Origin: Myxococcus eversor
GTDB taxonomy: Bacteria > Myxococcota > Myxococcia > Myxococcales > Myxococcaceae
Assembly (NCBI RefSeq): GCF_010894455.1
Contig: NZ_JAAIXY010000001.1
Span: 558,001-622,000, forward strand
Direction: 5' to 3'
DNA length: 64,000 bases
Shown: positions 52,496-61,092 of the stretch, piece after piece
Position numbering within the stretch: position 1 is the first letter of the stretch
Layout: every line of letters starts with the position of its first letter
Position numbers and translations under genes: made by a program
Notes under the pieces: generated by a model
Told to the model about the DNA's origin: nothing
Databases searched by the model: none
The model's input: the letters and a program-made list of their open reading frames with translations, nothing else

Positions 52496-52543
52496 GAAGC
52501 CGGGGAGTCGGGTCCCTTCACGGGGCCCGGCCACCCCGGCTTC
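52496..52543 (+). terminator. Two-tier intrinsic terminator
   Basis: GAAGCCGGGG (52496-52505) pairs perfectly with CCCCGGCTTC (52534-52543). Inside, CGGGTCCC pairs with GGGGCCCG around TTCAC, with one G-T wobble. It follows the delta-60 gene by 28 bases and is followed by the T-containing CTGGTTTCTGG. It separates the lipoprotein gene from the TonB receptor gene. Confidence 0.75.
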
Positions 52544-52598
52544 CTGGTTTCTGGCGCAGTGCCACCGCACACCATCGAGACAAGGGCGTTCTTCGCAG

Positions 52599-55001
52599 AT
52601 GGCATGGTTCAAGGGCAGGTCGAGGCGGGCGTGGAGCTGGACGGCTCCGATGCTCATGTTGGGAGTCGTGACGTCGTCGGCCGCCCAGTCCGTGCCACAG
52701 GAGACGGCAGCGCCCACCGGGCAGGCCGCCACTCCAGAAGCACCGGTCGTCGTGCCAGGGCCGTCGGAGTCAGCGCCGCCCCCCGCGCGGCCCGAGGATG
52801 CCCCCCTGGCTCCGGCGCAAGAGCCCGCTGTCGCCGGTGAAGCACCCGTCCAGGTTCCTCCCGTCGCGTCCGAGCCCGTCGCGTCCGAGGCCGTCGTGCC
52901 CGAGGCCGGTCAACGGAAGTTCGAGAGCGTGGTGGTGGGGACCTCGGAGACGCGCACCAGCGGCTCGGTCCACGTCCTCAAGCCCTCGCAGTTGGAGCGC
53001 TACGAGAAGGACGACCCCAGCGCGGTGCTGACGAGCGTGCCCGGCGTCTACGCGCGCGGCGAGGATGGCTTCGGGCTCCGGCCGAACGTGGGCCTGCGCG
53101 GCGTGAATCCGGACCGCAGCAAGAAGGTGACGCTGCTGGAGGATGGGGTCCTCTTCGGTCCCGCGCCGTACTCCGCGCCCGCGGCCTACTTCTTCCCGCT
53201 CATCACCCGCATGCAGTCGGTGCGCGTGCTCAAGGGCCCCTCCGCCATCCAGCATGGCCCGCAGACGGTGGCGGGCTCCGTGGAGTTCCTCACCCGCGAT
53301 ATCTCCGCGTCCGAGTCCGCGTGGTTGGACATCGCCGGAGGCGGCTATCTGTACGGCAAGGCGCACGGCGTCTTCAGCGCGAGCACCGAGCGCGCGGGCT
53401 TCCTGGTGGAGGGCATCCACCTGCGCAGCAACGGCTTCAAGGAGCTGGACGGCGGCGGTACCACGGGCTTCCGGCGCAACGAGTGGATGGCGAAGGCCCG
53501 CTACCGCCTGGTGCCCGATGGAGAGGTCCGGCAGAGCCTCAACCTCAAGCTGGGCTACTCCGATGAGCTGTCCAACGAGACGTACCTGGGCCTGTCCGAT
53601 GCGGACTTCCGGGAGAATCCGCTGCGCCGCTACGTCGCCAGCGCGTTGGACCGGATGAAGTGGCACCGCACCCAGGTGGCGGCCAGTCACGTGCTGGAGT
53701 CCGGCTCGCTGGCCCTCACCACCACGCTCTACCGAAACGACCTCTCGCGCGCGTGGCGCAAGTTGAACCGCTTCGGCGGCGCCGCCATCGCCCCCGTGCT
53801 CGCGGACCCGACGAGCGCGCGCAACGCCATCTACTACGGCGTGCTCACCGGCCAGATTGACACGTCATCCACGCAGGACACGCTGCTCATCGGCCCCAAT
53901 GACCGCACCTTCGTCTCGCAGGGACTCCAGAGCATCGCGCGGTGGACGACGACGACGGGCCCGCTGAGTCACAGCCTGGAGGTCGGCGCGCGCTTCCACT
54001 ACGACAGCATCGACCGCAAGCACACCGAGGATGCATACCGCATGGCGGGCGGCGCCCTCGTCCTGGCCGGCGCGCCCACGTCCACCACGGCCGACAACAA
54101 GGACGCGACCCACGCCCTCGCGCTGCACGTGACGGACGCCATCGCCTGGGGGCCGCTCGTCCTCACGCCGGGCGTGCGCCTGGAGGTCATCCGCTCCCGC
54201 TCGTATGACCGCATCACCGGCGAGGACACGGACGGCGCGCTCGAGGTGCTGATGCCGGGCCTGGGGGCCTACGGCGCGCTGACGCCGAACCTGGGTGTCT
54301 TCGCGGGCGCGTACCGGGGCTTCTCGCCGCCTTCGCCGGGCCAGCCTGATTCGGTGAAGCCGGAGAAGAGCATCAACTACGAGTCGGGCGCCCGCTGGAC
54401 GCGCCGGGGCGAGCGCTTCGAGGTCGTCGGCTTCTTCAACGACTATTCGAACCTCACCGCCATCTGCACCTTCTCCAGCGGCTGCGTGGACGACGACCTG
54501 GACCGGCAGACGGACGCGGGCCAGGCCCACATCTACGGCCTGGAGGTCTTCGCGGAGAAGACCTTCCGCCCCGGTGGCGGCGTGACGTTCCCCCTCTCTG
54601 CTTCGTATACCTTCACGCGCACGGAGCTGCTCAACGACTTCCGCTCGGCGGACCCGCAGTTCGGCGACGTGAAGGCGGGAGACGAGCTTCCCTACGTGCC
54701 CCGGCACCAGCTCTACGCGTCGGCGGGTGTGGAGGGCGCGCTGGGCGGCGTCATCCTGAGCGCGCTCTATGTCGACACCATGCGCGAGTCCGCGGGGCAG
54801 GGCGAGGCACCGCCGGGTGAGCTGACGGATTCCCTGCTCACGTTCGACGTCAACGCGAACTGGAACTTCTCCCGCTGGGGACAGGTCTACTTCAGCGCAC
54901 GCAACGTGCTCGACGCGGCGGACATCGTCTCCCGCCGTCCGTTTGGCGCGCGGCCCAACGCTCCTCGCACGGTGATTCTGGGCTTCAAGCTGTCACACTG
55001 A
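52599..55001 (+). CDS. TonB-dependent receptor, FecA-like
   Basis: This 800-residue protein has a signal peptide, a Pro/Ala-rich linker (30-105) and a TonB-box-like segment (KFESVVVGTSE). The plug contains RPNVGLRGVNPDRSKKVTLL and the FecA-type YSAPAAYFFPLITRMQSVRV, and the 22-strand barrel ends in VILGFKLSH. It imports a ferric chelate or similar ligand. The adjacent imelysin, lipoprotein and Fur-like site support iron. The terminator before it suggests that it has its own promoter. Confidence 0.92.
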   Translation: MAWFKGRSRRAWSWTAPMLMLGVVTSSAAQSVPQETAAPTGQAATPEAPVVVPGPSESAPPPARPEDAPLAPAQEPAVAGEAPVQVPPVASEPVASEAVVPEAGQRKFESVVVGTSETRTSGSVHVLKPSQLERYEKDDPSAVLTSVPGVYARGEDGFGLRPNVGLRGVNPDRSKKVTLLEDGVLFGPAPYSAPAAYFFPLITRMQSVRVLKGPSAIQHGPQTVAGSVEFLTRDISASESAWLDIAGGGYLYGKAHGVFSASTERAGFLVEGIHLRSNGFKELDGGGTTGFRRNEWMAKARYRLVPDGEVRQSLNLKLGYSDELSNETYLGLSDADFRENPLRRYVASALDRMKWHRTQVAASHVLESGSLALTTTLYRNDLSRAWRKLNRFGGAAIAPVLADPTSARNAIYYGVLTGQIDTSSTQDTLLIGPNDRTFVSQGLQSIARWTTTTGPLSHSLEVGARFHYDSIDRKHTEDAYRMAGGALVLAGAPTSTTADNKDATHALALHVTDAIAWGPLVLTPGVRLEVIRSRSYDRITGEDTDGALEVLMPGLGAYGALTPNLGVFAGAYRGFSPPSPGQPDSVKPEKSINYESGARWTRRGERFEVVGFFNDYSNLTAICTFSSGCVDDDLDRQTDAGQAHIYGLEVFAEKTFRPGGGVTFPLSASYTFTRTELLNDFRSADPQFGDVKAGDELPYVPRHQLYASAGVEGALGGVILSALYVDTMRESAGQGEAPPGELTDSLLTFDVNANWNFSRWGQVYFSARNVLDAADIVSRRPFGARPNAPRTVILGFKLSH

Positions 55002-55014
55002 TGGCACGCGCGCA

Positions 55015-55040
55015 CGCCCCGGTGGAGCGCGGCCGGGGCG
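55015..55040. terminator. Hairpin between TonB receptor and DsrE-like gene
   Basis: CGCCCCGG (55015-55022) and CCGGGGCG (55033-55040) form a perfect 8-bp stem with a 10-base loop. It is placed between convergent genes, so it could terminate both. Confidence 0.6.
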
Positions 55041-55048
55041 CATGCGGG

Positions 55049-55459
55049 TCAGAGGTAGAAGCGGTCCGTCACGCCTGCGGTGCGCTGGAGGATGGCGCTC
55101 CATCCGAGCCACAACTCGATGCCACTCTTCGCGGTCTCCGGCTCGCCCCCCAGTGCGCCGAGCGAGCCCGTGCAGCCCGCGAGCGTGCACAGCCCGGACT
55201 CGGTCAGGTGCTCGAGCAGCGCGCGCAGCGTGGGCATGCCCCTCGACTCGAAGCGGTCGGTGATGTCGGCCCGGCCCGGGAAGTCAGGCTCGTCCAGGTC
55301 GCCGCGCAAGAAGCGCTCGAGCGCCCACCAGAAGAGATACACCTCCGCGCGTCGGCCGGAGGCTGTCGCCGCGGCGGCGATGGACAGTCCCTGGTGTACC
55401 CGGTCGTAATCTCCGCTGTGGAGGAAGACGACCACCTTGGGTGACAGGGGCGTGCTCAT
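55049..55459 (-). CDS. DsrE/DsrF-like protein
   Basis: This 136-residue protein has the nucleotide-binding-like fold of DsrE proteins: VVVFLHSGDYDRVHQGL at the N-terminus, EVYLFWWALERFL in the middle and a C-terminal SGIELWLGWSAIL helix. Two cysteines are in GLCTLAGCTG; the active Cys of sulfur-relay DsrE proteins would sit here, and the spacing is unusual. ATG 55459 is preferred over the longer upstream frame. It diverges from the mevalonate operon. Role unknown. Confidence 0.7.
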   Translation of the reverse strand: MSTPLSPKVVVFLHSGDYDRVHQGLSIAAAATASGRRAEVYLFWWALERFLRGDLDEPDFPGRADITDRFESRGMPTLRALLEHLTESGLCTLAGCTGSLGALGGEPETAKSGIELWLGWSAILQRTAGVTDRFYL

Positions 55460-55622
55460 GCGGGCCTCATACCGTTCAGCAGCCCGAGCCGTCCATTGAG
55501 TCGCCACCGCGGGCCGCTCGAGCCCTTTGGCTTGCGCCCGTCCCCTTGCGCTTGCTAGGAAACCCACGAGCCATCGGGCACTTACACGCCCTGACGGGCA
55601 CTTGGGACGGGTCGCTTCTCAC

Positions 55623-56681
55623 ATGGTCGAGGACATCACAGCGCGGCGTAAAGACGCTCACCTCGACCTGTGCGCCACCGGCGACGTCGAGCCCGTCGAG
55701 AACAGCACGCTTCTCGAGCACGTCCATCTGGTTCACTGCGCCATGCCGGAGATGGACGCGGAGGACGTGGACCTCTCCACCCCGTTTCTTGGAAAGCAAT
55801 TGCGCCATCCGCTGCTCGTCACCGGAATGACAGGCGGCACCGAGCGTGCGGGCGCGGTCAATCGCGACCTCGCATTGCTGGCGGAACGCCATGGTCTGGC
55901 TTTCGGTGTGGGAAGTCAGCGGGCCATGGCGGAGGATGCGTCGCGGGCCGCGTCGTACCAGGTGCGGCAGGTGGCGCCCTCGGTGGCGCTGCTGGGCAAC
56001 ATCGGTCTCTATCAAGCAGTGCGGCTGGGCGTGGACGGGGTGCGGCGGTTGATGGAGGACATTGGCGCGGACGGCATCGCGCTGCACCTCAACGCCGGGC
56101 AGGAATTGACCCAGCCTGAGGGCGACAGGGATTTCCGGGGCGGCTACGACGTGGTGGCCGCGTTGGTGAAGGCTTTCGGTGACCGGCTGCTCGTGAAGGA
56201 GACCGGATGCGGCATCGGCCCGGACGTGGCCCGGCGATTGGTGGAGTTGGGGGTCCGCAACCTGGATGTGTCGGGCCTGGGTGGCACGTCCTGGGTTCGC
56301 GTGGAACAACTTCGGGCATCGGGCGTACAAGCCCAGGTCGGGGCTGAATTCAGCGCGTGGGGCATTCCCACGGCGGCGGCGGTGGCGACGGTGCGCGCGG
56401 CCGTGGGGCCGGAAGTCCGACTGGTGGGCAGCGGTGGCGTGAGGACGGGGCTGGAGGTGGCGAAGCTGCTGGCGCTCGGAGCGGACCTGGGCGGAATGGC
56501 CTTGCCGCTGTTCCGGGCGCAACAGGCGGGTGGGGTGGAGGCGGCGGAGCGGGCGCTGGAGGTCATCCTGTCGGGGTTGCGACAGGCGCTCGTGCTCACG
56601 GGAAGCAGAAGCTGCGCTGAGCTGAGGCAGCGGCCGCGGGTGGTGACCGGAGTGTTGAAGGATTGGATGACGGCGCTGTAG
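55623..56681 (+). CDS. fni: Type 2 isopentenyl-diphosphate delta-isomerase
   Basis: This 352-residue FMN-dependent enzyme interconverts IPP and DMAPP. Family landmarks are RRKDAHLDLC at the N-terminus, PLLVTGMTGGT, GSQRAMAED, LLVKETGCGIG and the FMN-phosphate region LVGSGGVRTGLEVAK. It is the first gene of the mevalonate operon. ATG 55623 is chosen by the family N-terminus; the frame is open further upstream. Confidence 0.93.
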   Translation: MVEDITARRKDAHLDLCATGDVEPVENSTLLEHVHLVHCAMPEMDAEDVDLSTPFLGKQLRHPLLVTGMTGGTERAGAVNRDLALLAERHGLAFGVGSQRAMAEDASRAASYQVRQVAPSVALLGNIGLYQAVRLGVDGVRRLMEDIGADGIALHLNAGQELTQPEGDRDFRGGYDVVAALVKAFGDRLLVKETGCGIGPDVARRLVELGVRNLDVSGLGGTSWVRVEQLRASGVQAQVGAEFSAWGIPTAAAVATVRAAVGPEVRLVGSGGVRTGLEVAKLLALGADLGGMALPLFRAQQAGGVEAAERALEVILSGLRQALVLTGSRSCAELRQRPRVVTGVLKDWMTAL

Positions 56682-56720
56682 CCGCCGTGCGCATCGACGC
56701 GGGAAGAAGGAAGACTCAAC

Positions 56721-58049
56721 ATGTCTGAGACGGTGACGTCCCGGCTCTCCGGGTTCCACAAGCTGCCGATGGCCGAGCGCGTCGCGCAACTGGCGCGCAT
56801 GTTGCGGCTGTCGCCCGCGGACGTGGAGCAGCTTCACGGCGCCGAGGCCCTGCAGCCGGCGCTGGCCAACCAGATGATTGAGAACGCGGTGGGCACGTTC
56901 TCCCTGCCGCTGGGCGTGGGGCTCAACCTCCAGGTCAACGGCCGCGACTACCTGGTGCCCATGGCGGTGGAGGAGCCGTCGGTGGTGGCGGCGGTGTCGT
57001 TCGCCGCGAAGATTGTCCGCGAGGCGGGCGGCTTCTACGCCGAGGCCGACGAGTCGATGATGATTGGCCAGGTCCAGGTGACGCGCTACGGCGACCCGAC
57101 CGAGGCCACGGAAAAGATCCTGGCGCACAAGGAGCAACTGCTGGCCCTGGCCAACAGCTTCCACCCGGCCATGGTGGCGCGAGGCGGCGGGGCGAAGGAC
57201 GTGGAGGTGCGCGTGCTGCCGGCCCCCGAGGGCCCGCGCGGCGAGCCGCTGCTCGTGGTGCACATCCTCATCGACACGCAGGAGGCGATGGGGGCCAACC
57301 TCATCAACACCGTGGCGGAGGGCGTGGCGCCGCTGGTGGAGCAGATCACCGGCGGCAAGGTGTACCTGCGCATCCTCTCCAACCTGGCGGATCGCCGGCT
57401 GGCGCGCGCCACGTGCCGGATTCCCCTGGCGATGCTGGCCGACTTCGAGATGCCCGGTGAGACCATCGCCGAGGGCATCGCCCAGGCCAGCCGCTTCGCG
57501 GAAGCCGACCCGTACCGCGCGGCCACGCACAACAAGGGCGTGATGAACGGCATCGACTCGGTGGCCATCGCCACGGGGCAGGACTGGCGCGCGATTGAAG
57601 CCGGCGCGCACGCGTTCGCCTGCCGTGGCGGTCAGTACCGCCCGCTGTCGACGTGGTACCTGGAGGAAGGCCACCTGGTGGGCCGCATCGAGCTGCCGCT
57701 GGCGCTGGGCCTGGTGGGCGGCCCCATCAAGGTGCACCCGGGCGTGCAGACGTCGCTGAAGCTCCTGCGCGCCTCGAGCGTGCGTGAGCTGTCCATGGTG
57801 TTCGCGGCGGTGGGGCTGGCGCAGAACTTCGCGGCGCTCCGGGCGCTGGGCAGCATCGGCATCCAGAAGGGCCACATGGCGCTGCACGCGCGCTGCGTGG
57901 CGGTGACGGCGGGCGCGCGCGGCGACTGGGTGGAGAAGCTGGCGGACCTGCTGGTGAAGGCGGGCCACGTGAAGGTGGAGAAGGCGCGGGAGATTCTCGC
58001 CAGCCTGTCCGCCGAGGACGCCGCCGCCGCCACGGGCACGACACTCTGA
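56721..58049 (+). CDS. hmgA: HMG-CoA reductase, class II
   Basis: This 442-residue enzyme reduces HMG-CoA to mevalonate. Class II markers are GFHKLPMAERVAQL at the N-terminus, ANQMIENAVGTFSLPLGVG, VPMAVEEPSVVAAVS and TVAEGVAPLVEQITGGK. There is no membrane anchor. A ribosome site GGAAGAAGG lies about 12 bases before the ATG. It follows fni by 39 bases and precedes the GHMP kinases by 5. Confidence 0.94.
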   Translation: MSETVTSRLSGFHKLPMAERVAQLARMLRLSPADVEQLHGAEALQPALANQMIENAVGTFSLPLGVGLNLQVNGRDYLVPMAVEEPSVVAAVSFAAKIVREAGGFYAEADESMMIGQVQVTRYGDPTEATEKILAHKEQLLALANSFHPAMVARGGGAKDVEVRVLPAPEGPRGEPLLVVHILIDTQEAMGANLINTVAEGVAPLVEQITGGKVYLRILSNLADRRLARATCRIPLAMLADFEMPGETIAEGIAQASRFAEADPYRAATHNKGVMNGIDSVAIATGQDWRAIEAGAHAFACRGGQYRPLSTWYLEEGHLVGRIELPLALGLVGGPIKVHPGVQTSLKLLRASSVRELSMVFAAVGLAQNFAALRALGSIGIQKGHMALHARCVAVTAGARGDWVEKLADLLVKAGHVKVEKAREILASLSAEDAAAATGTTL

Positions 58050-58054
58050 GCGCC

Positions 58055-58987
58055 GTGAGCACCCCGTCCTCGTTGTCCACGTTCGGCGCCGGCAAGGTCA
58101 TCCTGCTGGGTGAGCACAGCGTCGTGTACGGCCATCCCGCGCTGGCGGGCCCGCTGTCGCAAGGCGTGAAGGCGCGCGGCGTTCCGTCCAAGAAGTGTCA
58201 GCTCTCCCTTCCGTCCACGTTGAGCCGGGGGCAGCGGGCGCTGCTCACCGTCGCCTTCGCGCGCGCGGCGAAGCTGGTGGGTGAGCCCCTGGTGAAGGTG
58301 ACGTTGGACCCGGAGCTGCCGCTGTCGGCCGGACTGGGCAGTTCCGCCGCGTTGTCCGTGGCGTGCGCGCGGCTGTTGTTGCTGGCGGCGGGCAAGGAGC
58401 CCACGCCGCGAGAGGCCGCGCGGGTGGCGTGGGAGATGGAGCAGGAGTTCCACGGCACGCCTTCCGGGGTGGACCACACCACCAGCGCGGAGGAGCGGCT
58501 CCTGCTCTATCGCCGCACGCCCAACGCGGCGACGGTGGGGCGTGGCAGGACGGTGGACAGTCCCCGCCCCTTGAAGGTGGTGGTGGCGCTGGCCGGCGAG
58601 CGCAGCCCCACGAAGAAGACGGTGGGGGCGTTGCGGGAGCGGCAGGCTCGCTGGCCCGAGCGCTACCGACGCCTCTTCACGGAGATGGGGCGGCTGGCGT
58701 CGGAGGGCGCGAAGGCCGTGGAGGCGGGGGACCTGGAGGCGCTGGGGGACGCGATGAACGTCAACCAGGGCCTGCTGGCGGCGCTGGGCCTGTCCTCGCC
58801 GCCGTTGGAAGAGATGGTGTATCGACTGCGTGGCCTGGGGGCGCTGGGCGCCAAACTCACCGGAGCGGGTGGGGATGGCGGGGCCGTGGTCGGTCTGTTC
58901 CTCGAACCGGAGGCCGCGGTGGTCCAGCTCACCCGCCTCGGTGTGCGCTGCTTCAGCAGCCAGCTCGCGGGTCCGCGAGCGCCGTGA
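58055..58987 (+). CDS. mvk: Mevalonate kinase
   Basis: This 310-residue GHMP kinase starts at GTG 58055 with GAGKVILLGEHSVVYGHPAL. It has the ATP loop PLSAGLGSSAALSVACARL and GTPSGVDHTTS, and ends with GAKLTGAGGDGGAVVGL. It phosphorylates mevalonate. Directly after hmgA and 8 bases before the decarboxylase start, so it is operonic. Confidence 0.9.
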   Translation: MSTPSSLSTFGAGKVILLGEHSVVYGHPALAGPLSQGVKARGVPSKKCQLSLPSTLSRGQRALLTVAFARAAKLVGEPLVKVTLDPELPLSAGLGSSAALSVACARLLLLAAGKEPTPREAARVAWEMEQEFHGTPSGVDHTTSAEERLLLYRRTPNAATVGRGRTVDSPRPLKVVVALAGERSPTKKTVGALRERQARWPERYRRLFTEMGRLASEGAKAVEAGDLEALGDAMNVNQGLLAALGLSSPPLEEMVYRLRGLGALGAKLTGAGGDGGAVVGLFLEPEAAVVQLTRLGVRCFSSQLAGPRAP

Positions 58988-58995
58988 GTGTTCCC

Positions 58996-59982
58996 ATGAA
59001 AGCCACAGCCCTGGCGCATCCCAACATCGCCCTCGTGAAGTACTGGGGGAAGCGGGACGACGCGCTCATCCTTCCGCACCAGTCCAGCCTGTCGCTGACG
59101 CTGTCGCCGCTGTCGGTGACGACGACGGTGGAGTTCGGCGTGTCGAGTGACGCGGTGGAGATCAACGGCCACACGTCCAAGGGCAGCGAGCGCGAGCGCG
59201 TGCTGCGCCTCTTGGAGTCGGTGCGCGCCCAGACGAAGGACGCGCTGGGTCCGGCGAAGGTCGTCTCGCGCGGAGATTTCCCCATGGCGGCGGGGCTCGC
59301 GAGCAGCGCGGCGGGCTTCGCGGCGCTCGCGGTCGCCGGGCGCGCGGCGGCGGGACTGCCGGCGGATTCGAGGGCGGCGAGCATCCTGGCGCGGCTGGGC
59401 AGCGGCTCCGCGTGTCGCAGCGTGGAGGGCGGCTTCTGCGAGTGGCAGCGCGGCGAGCGTCCGGATGGTGACGACAGCTTCGCGGTGCAGCGCTTCGACG
59501 CGGCGCACTGGCCGGACCTGCGCATGGTGGTGGCGGTGCTGGACAGGGGCGAGAAGGACGTGAAGTCCCGCGACGGGATGAAGCAGACGGTGGACACCAG
59601 CCCGTACTACGCGGCCTGGGTGCGGGACGCGGAAGAGGAAGTGCCGCGCGCCCGCGCGCACATCGCTCGCAGGGACTTGCAGGCGCTGGGTGAATTGTGT
59701 GAGCGCAACGCGTGGCGGATGCATTCCACGTCGCTCGCGGCCGACCCTCCGCTCTGCTACCTGAACGCGGCGACGCTGGGCCTCATCCAGCACCTGCGCG
59801 AGCACCGCAAGAAGGGCATCCCCGTCTGGTTCACGCTGGACGCGGGCCCCAACCCGGTGCTGCTGACGGACGCCGCGCACGAAGTCGCCGCGGAGGCGCT
59901 GGCGCGCGCGTGTGGCGCGCTGGACGTGATTCGCTGCGTGCCGGGCGGGGACGCGGTGCTCAAGCAGGAGCACCTGTTCTGA
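58996..59982 (+). CDS. mvaD: Diphosphomevalonate decarboxylase
   Basis: This 328-residue protein has the family motifs AHPNIALVKYWGKRDD at the N-terminus, FPMAAGLASSAAGFAALAVA (the GHMP ATP loop) and SGSACRSVEGGFCEW. It ends with WFTLDAGPNPVLLT. It decarboxylates diphosphomevalonate to IPP. Its stop overlaps the phosphomevalonate kinase start by one base (TGATG). Confidence 0.92.
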   Translation: MKATALAHPNIALVKYWGKRDDALILPHQSSLSLTLSPLSVTTTVEFGVSSDAVEINGHTSKGSERERVLRLLESVRAQTKDALGPAKVVSRGDFPMAAGLASSAAGFAALAVAGRAAAGLPADSRAASILARLGSGSACRSVEGGFCEWQRGERPDGDDSFAVQRFDAAHWPDLRMVVAVLDRGEKDVKSRDGMKQTVDTSPYYAAWVRDAEEEVPRARAHIARRDLQALGELCERNAWRMHSTSLAADPPLCYLNAATLGLIQHLREHRKKGIPVWFTLDAGPNPVLLTDAAHEVAAEALARACGALDVIRCVPGGDAVLKQEHLF

Positions 59983-61061
59983 TGGAGCGCGCCCTCTCCG
60001 CACCGGGCAAGCTGTTCGTCTCCGGCGAGTACGCGGTGCTGTGGGGCGGAGTGGCGCGGGTGGCGGCGGTGGCACCCCGCACCGCGGCCTACGTGCGGCG
60101 CCGCGAGGATGCGCGCGTGCATGTCTGCCTGGAGGAGGGCTCCCTGGGCGGCAGCATGACGCCCAAGGGCGTGCGCTGGGAGCGCGAGGTGCCCGCGGGC
60201 TTCTCCTTCGTGGCGCGCACGCTGGACGAGGCGCTGCGCGCGCACGGCCGAGCCAGCCAGGGCTTCGACTTCGCGGTGGCCCCCTCCGCCGTGGGCCCCA
60301 ACGGGCAGAAGCTGGGCATGGGTGGCAGCGCGTGCGCGGCGGTGCTGGCGGCCGAGGGCGCGCGCTACGTGTTGGAGGAGCGCTACGACGCGCTGAAGCT
60401 GGCGCTGCTGGCGCACACGCTGGGGCAGGGTGGCAAGGGCAGCGGCGGAGACGTGGCCGCGAGCTTCGCGGGCGGCGTGCTGCGCTACCGGCGCTACGAC
60501 GTGACGCCCCTGGCCGACGCGAGCAATGGCGGCCGGCTGAGCGCGGCGCTGACGGAGTCGCCCTCGGTGGACGTGTGGCGGCTGCCGGTGCCCCGGGTGG
60601 CCATGGCGTATGCCTTCACGGGAGAGAGCGCGTCCACGCGGGTGCTGATTGGCCAGGTGGAAGCGCGGCTGGAGGAGGCGGGGCGTCAGGCCTTCGTCGA
60701 GCGCTCCAACGCGGTGGGGCAGGTGATGGAGGACGGCCTCGCGGGCTGGGACTTCCGGGGCTTCTCCGAGGCGGTGAAGGCGCAGCACGAGCTGCTGTTG
60801 GAGCTGGGTCCGCTGGAGACGGAAGCCATGCGCCGCGTGCTGTCGATGGCGGCGGCCTATGGTTGCGTGGGCAAGCTGTCCGGCGCGGGGGGCGGGGACG
60901 GTTGCATCCTCTTCGCCCCCGACGCGGAGGCTCGCGCGGAGCTGTGCAAGGGCTTGGAGTCGCGTGGCTTCCACACGCTGCTGCTGGAGGCCGAGCAGGG
61001 CGTCCGGGGCGAGACGCAGGTGGATGCGCGGCTGCGCGCCTGGGTGGACGCGCGCGTCTGA
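59982..61061 (+). CDS. Phosphomevalonate kinase-like GHMP kinase
   Basis: This 359-residue GHMP kinase starts with SAPGKLFVSGEYAVLWGG. It has GPNGQKLGMGGSACAAVLAA in the ATP-loop position, GGKGSGGDVAASFAGGVLRY and KLSGAGGGDGCILFAP. Its position after mvaD in the mevalonate operon points to phosphomevalonate kinase (mvaK2), the one pathway step otherwise missing here. The GHMP motif is LGMGGSA rather than GLGSSA. Coupled to mvaD by a one-base overlap. Confidence 0.8.
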   Translation: MERALSAPGKLFVSGEYAVLWGGVARVAAVAPRTAAYVRRREDARVHVCLEEGSLGGSMTPKGVRWEREVPAGFSFVARTLDEALRAHGRASQGFDFAVAPSAVGPNGQKLGMGGSACAAVLAAEGARYVLEERYDALKLALLAHTLGQGGKGSGGDVAASFAGGVLRYRRYDVTPLADASNGGRLSAALTESPSVDVWRLPVPRVAMAYAFTGESASTRVLIGQVEARLEEAGRQAFVERSNAVGQVMEDGLAGWDFRGFSEAVKAQHELLLELGPLETEAMRRVLSMAAAYGCVGKLSGAGGGDGCILFAPDAEARAELCKGLESRGFHTLLLEAEQGVRGETQVDARLRAWVDARV

Positions 61062-61092
61062 GCCCGGGTCCAGCGCGGGTGCGCGGGGCTCT

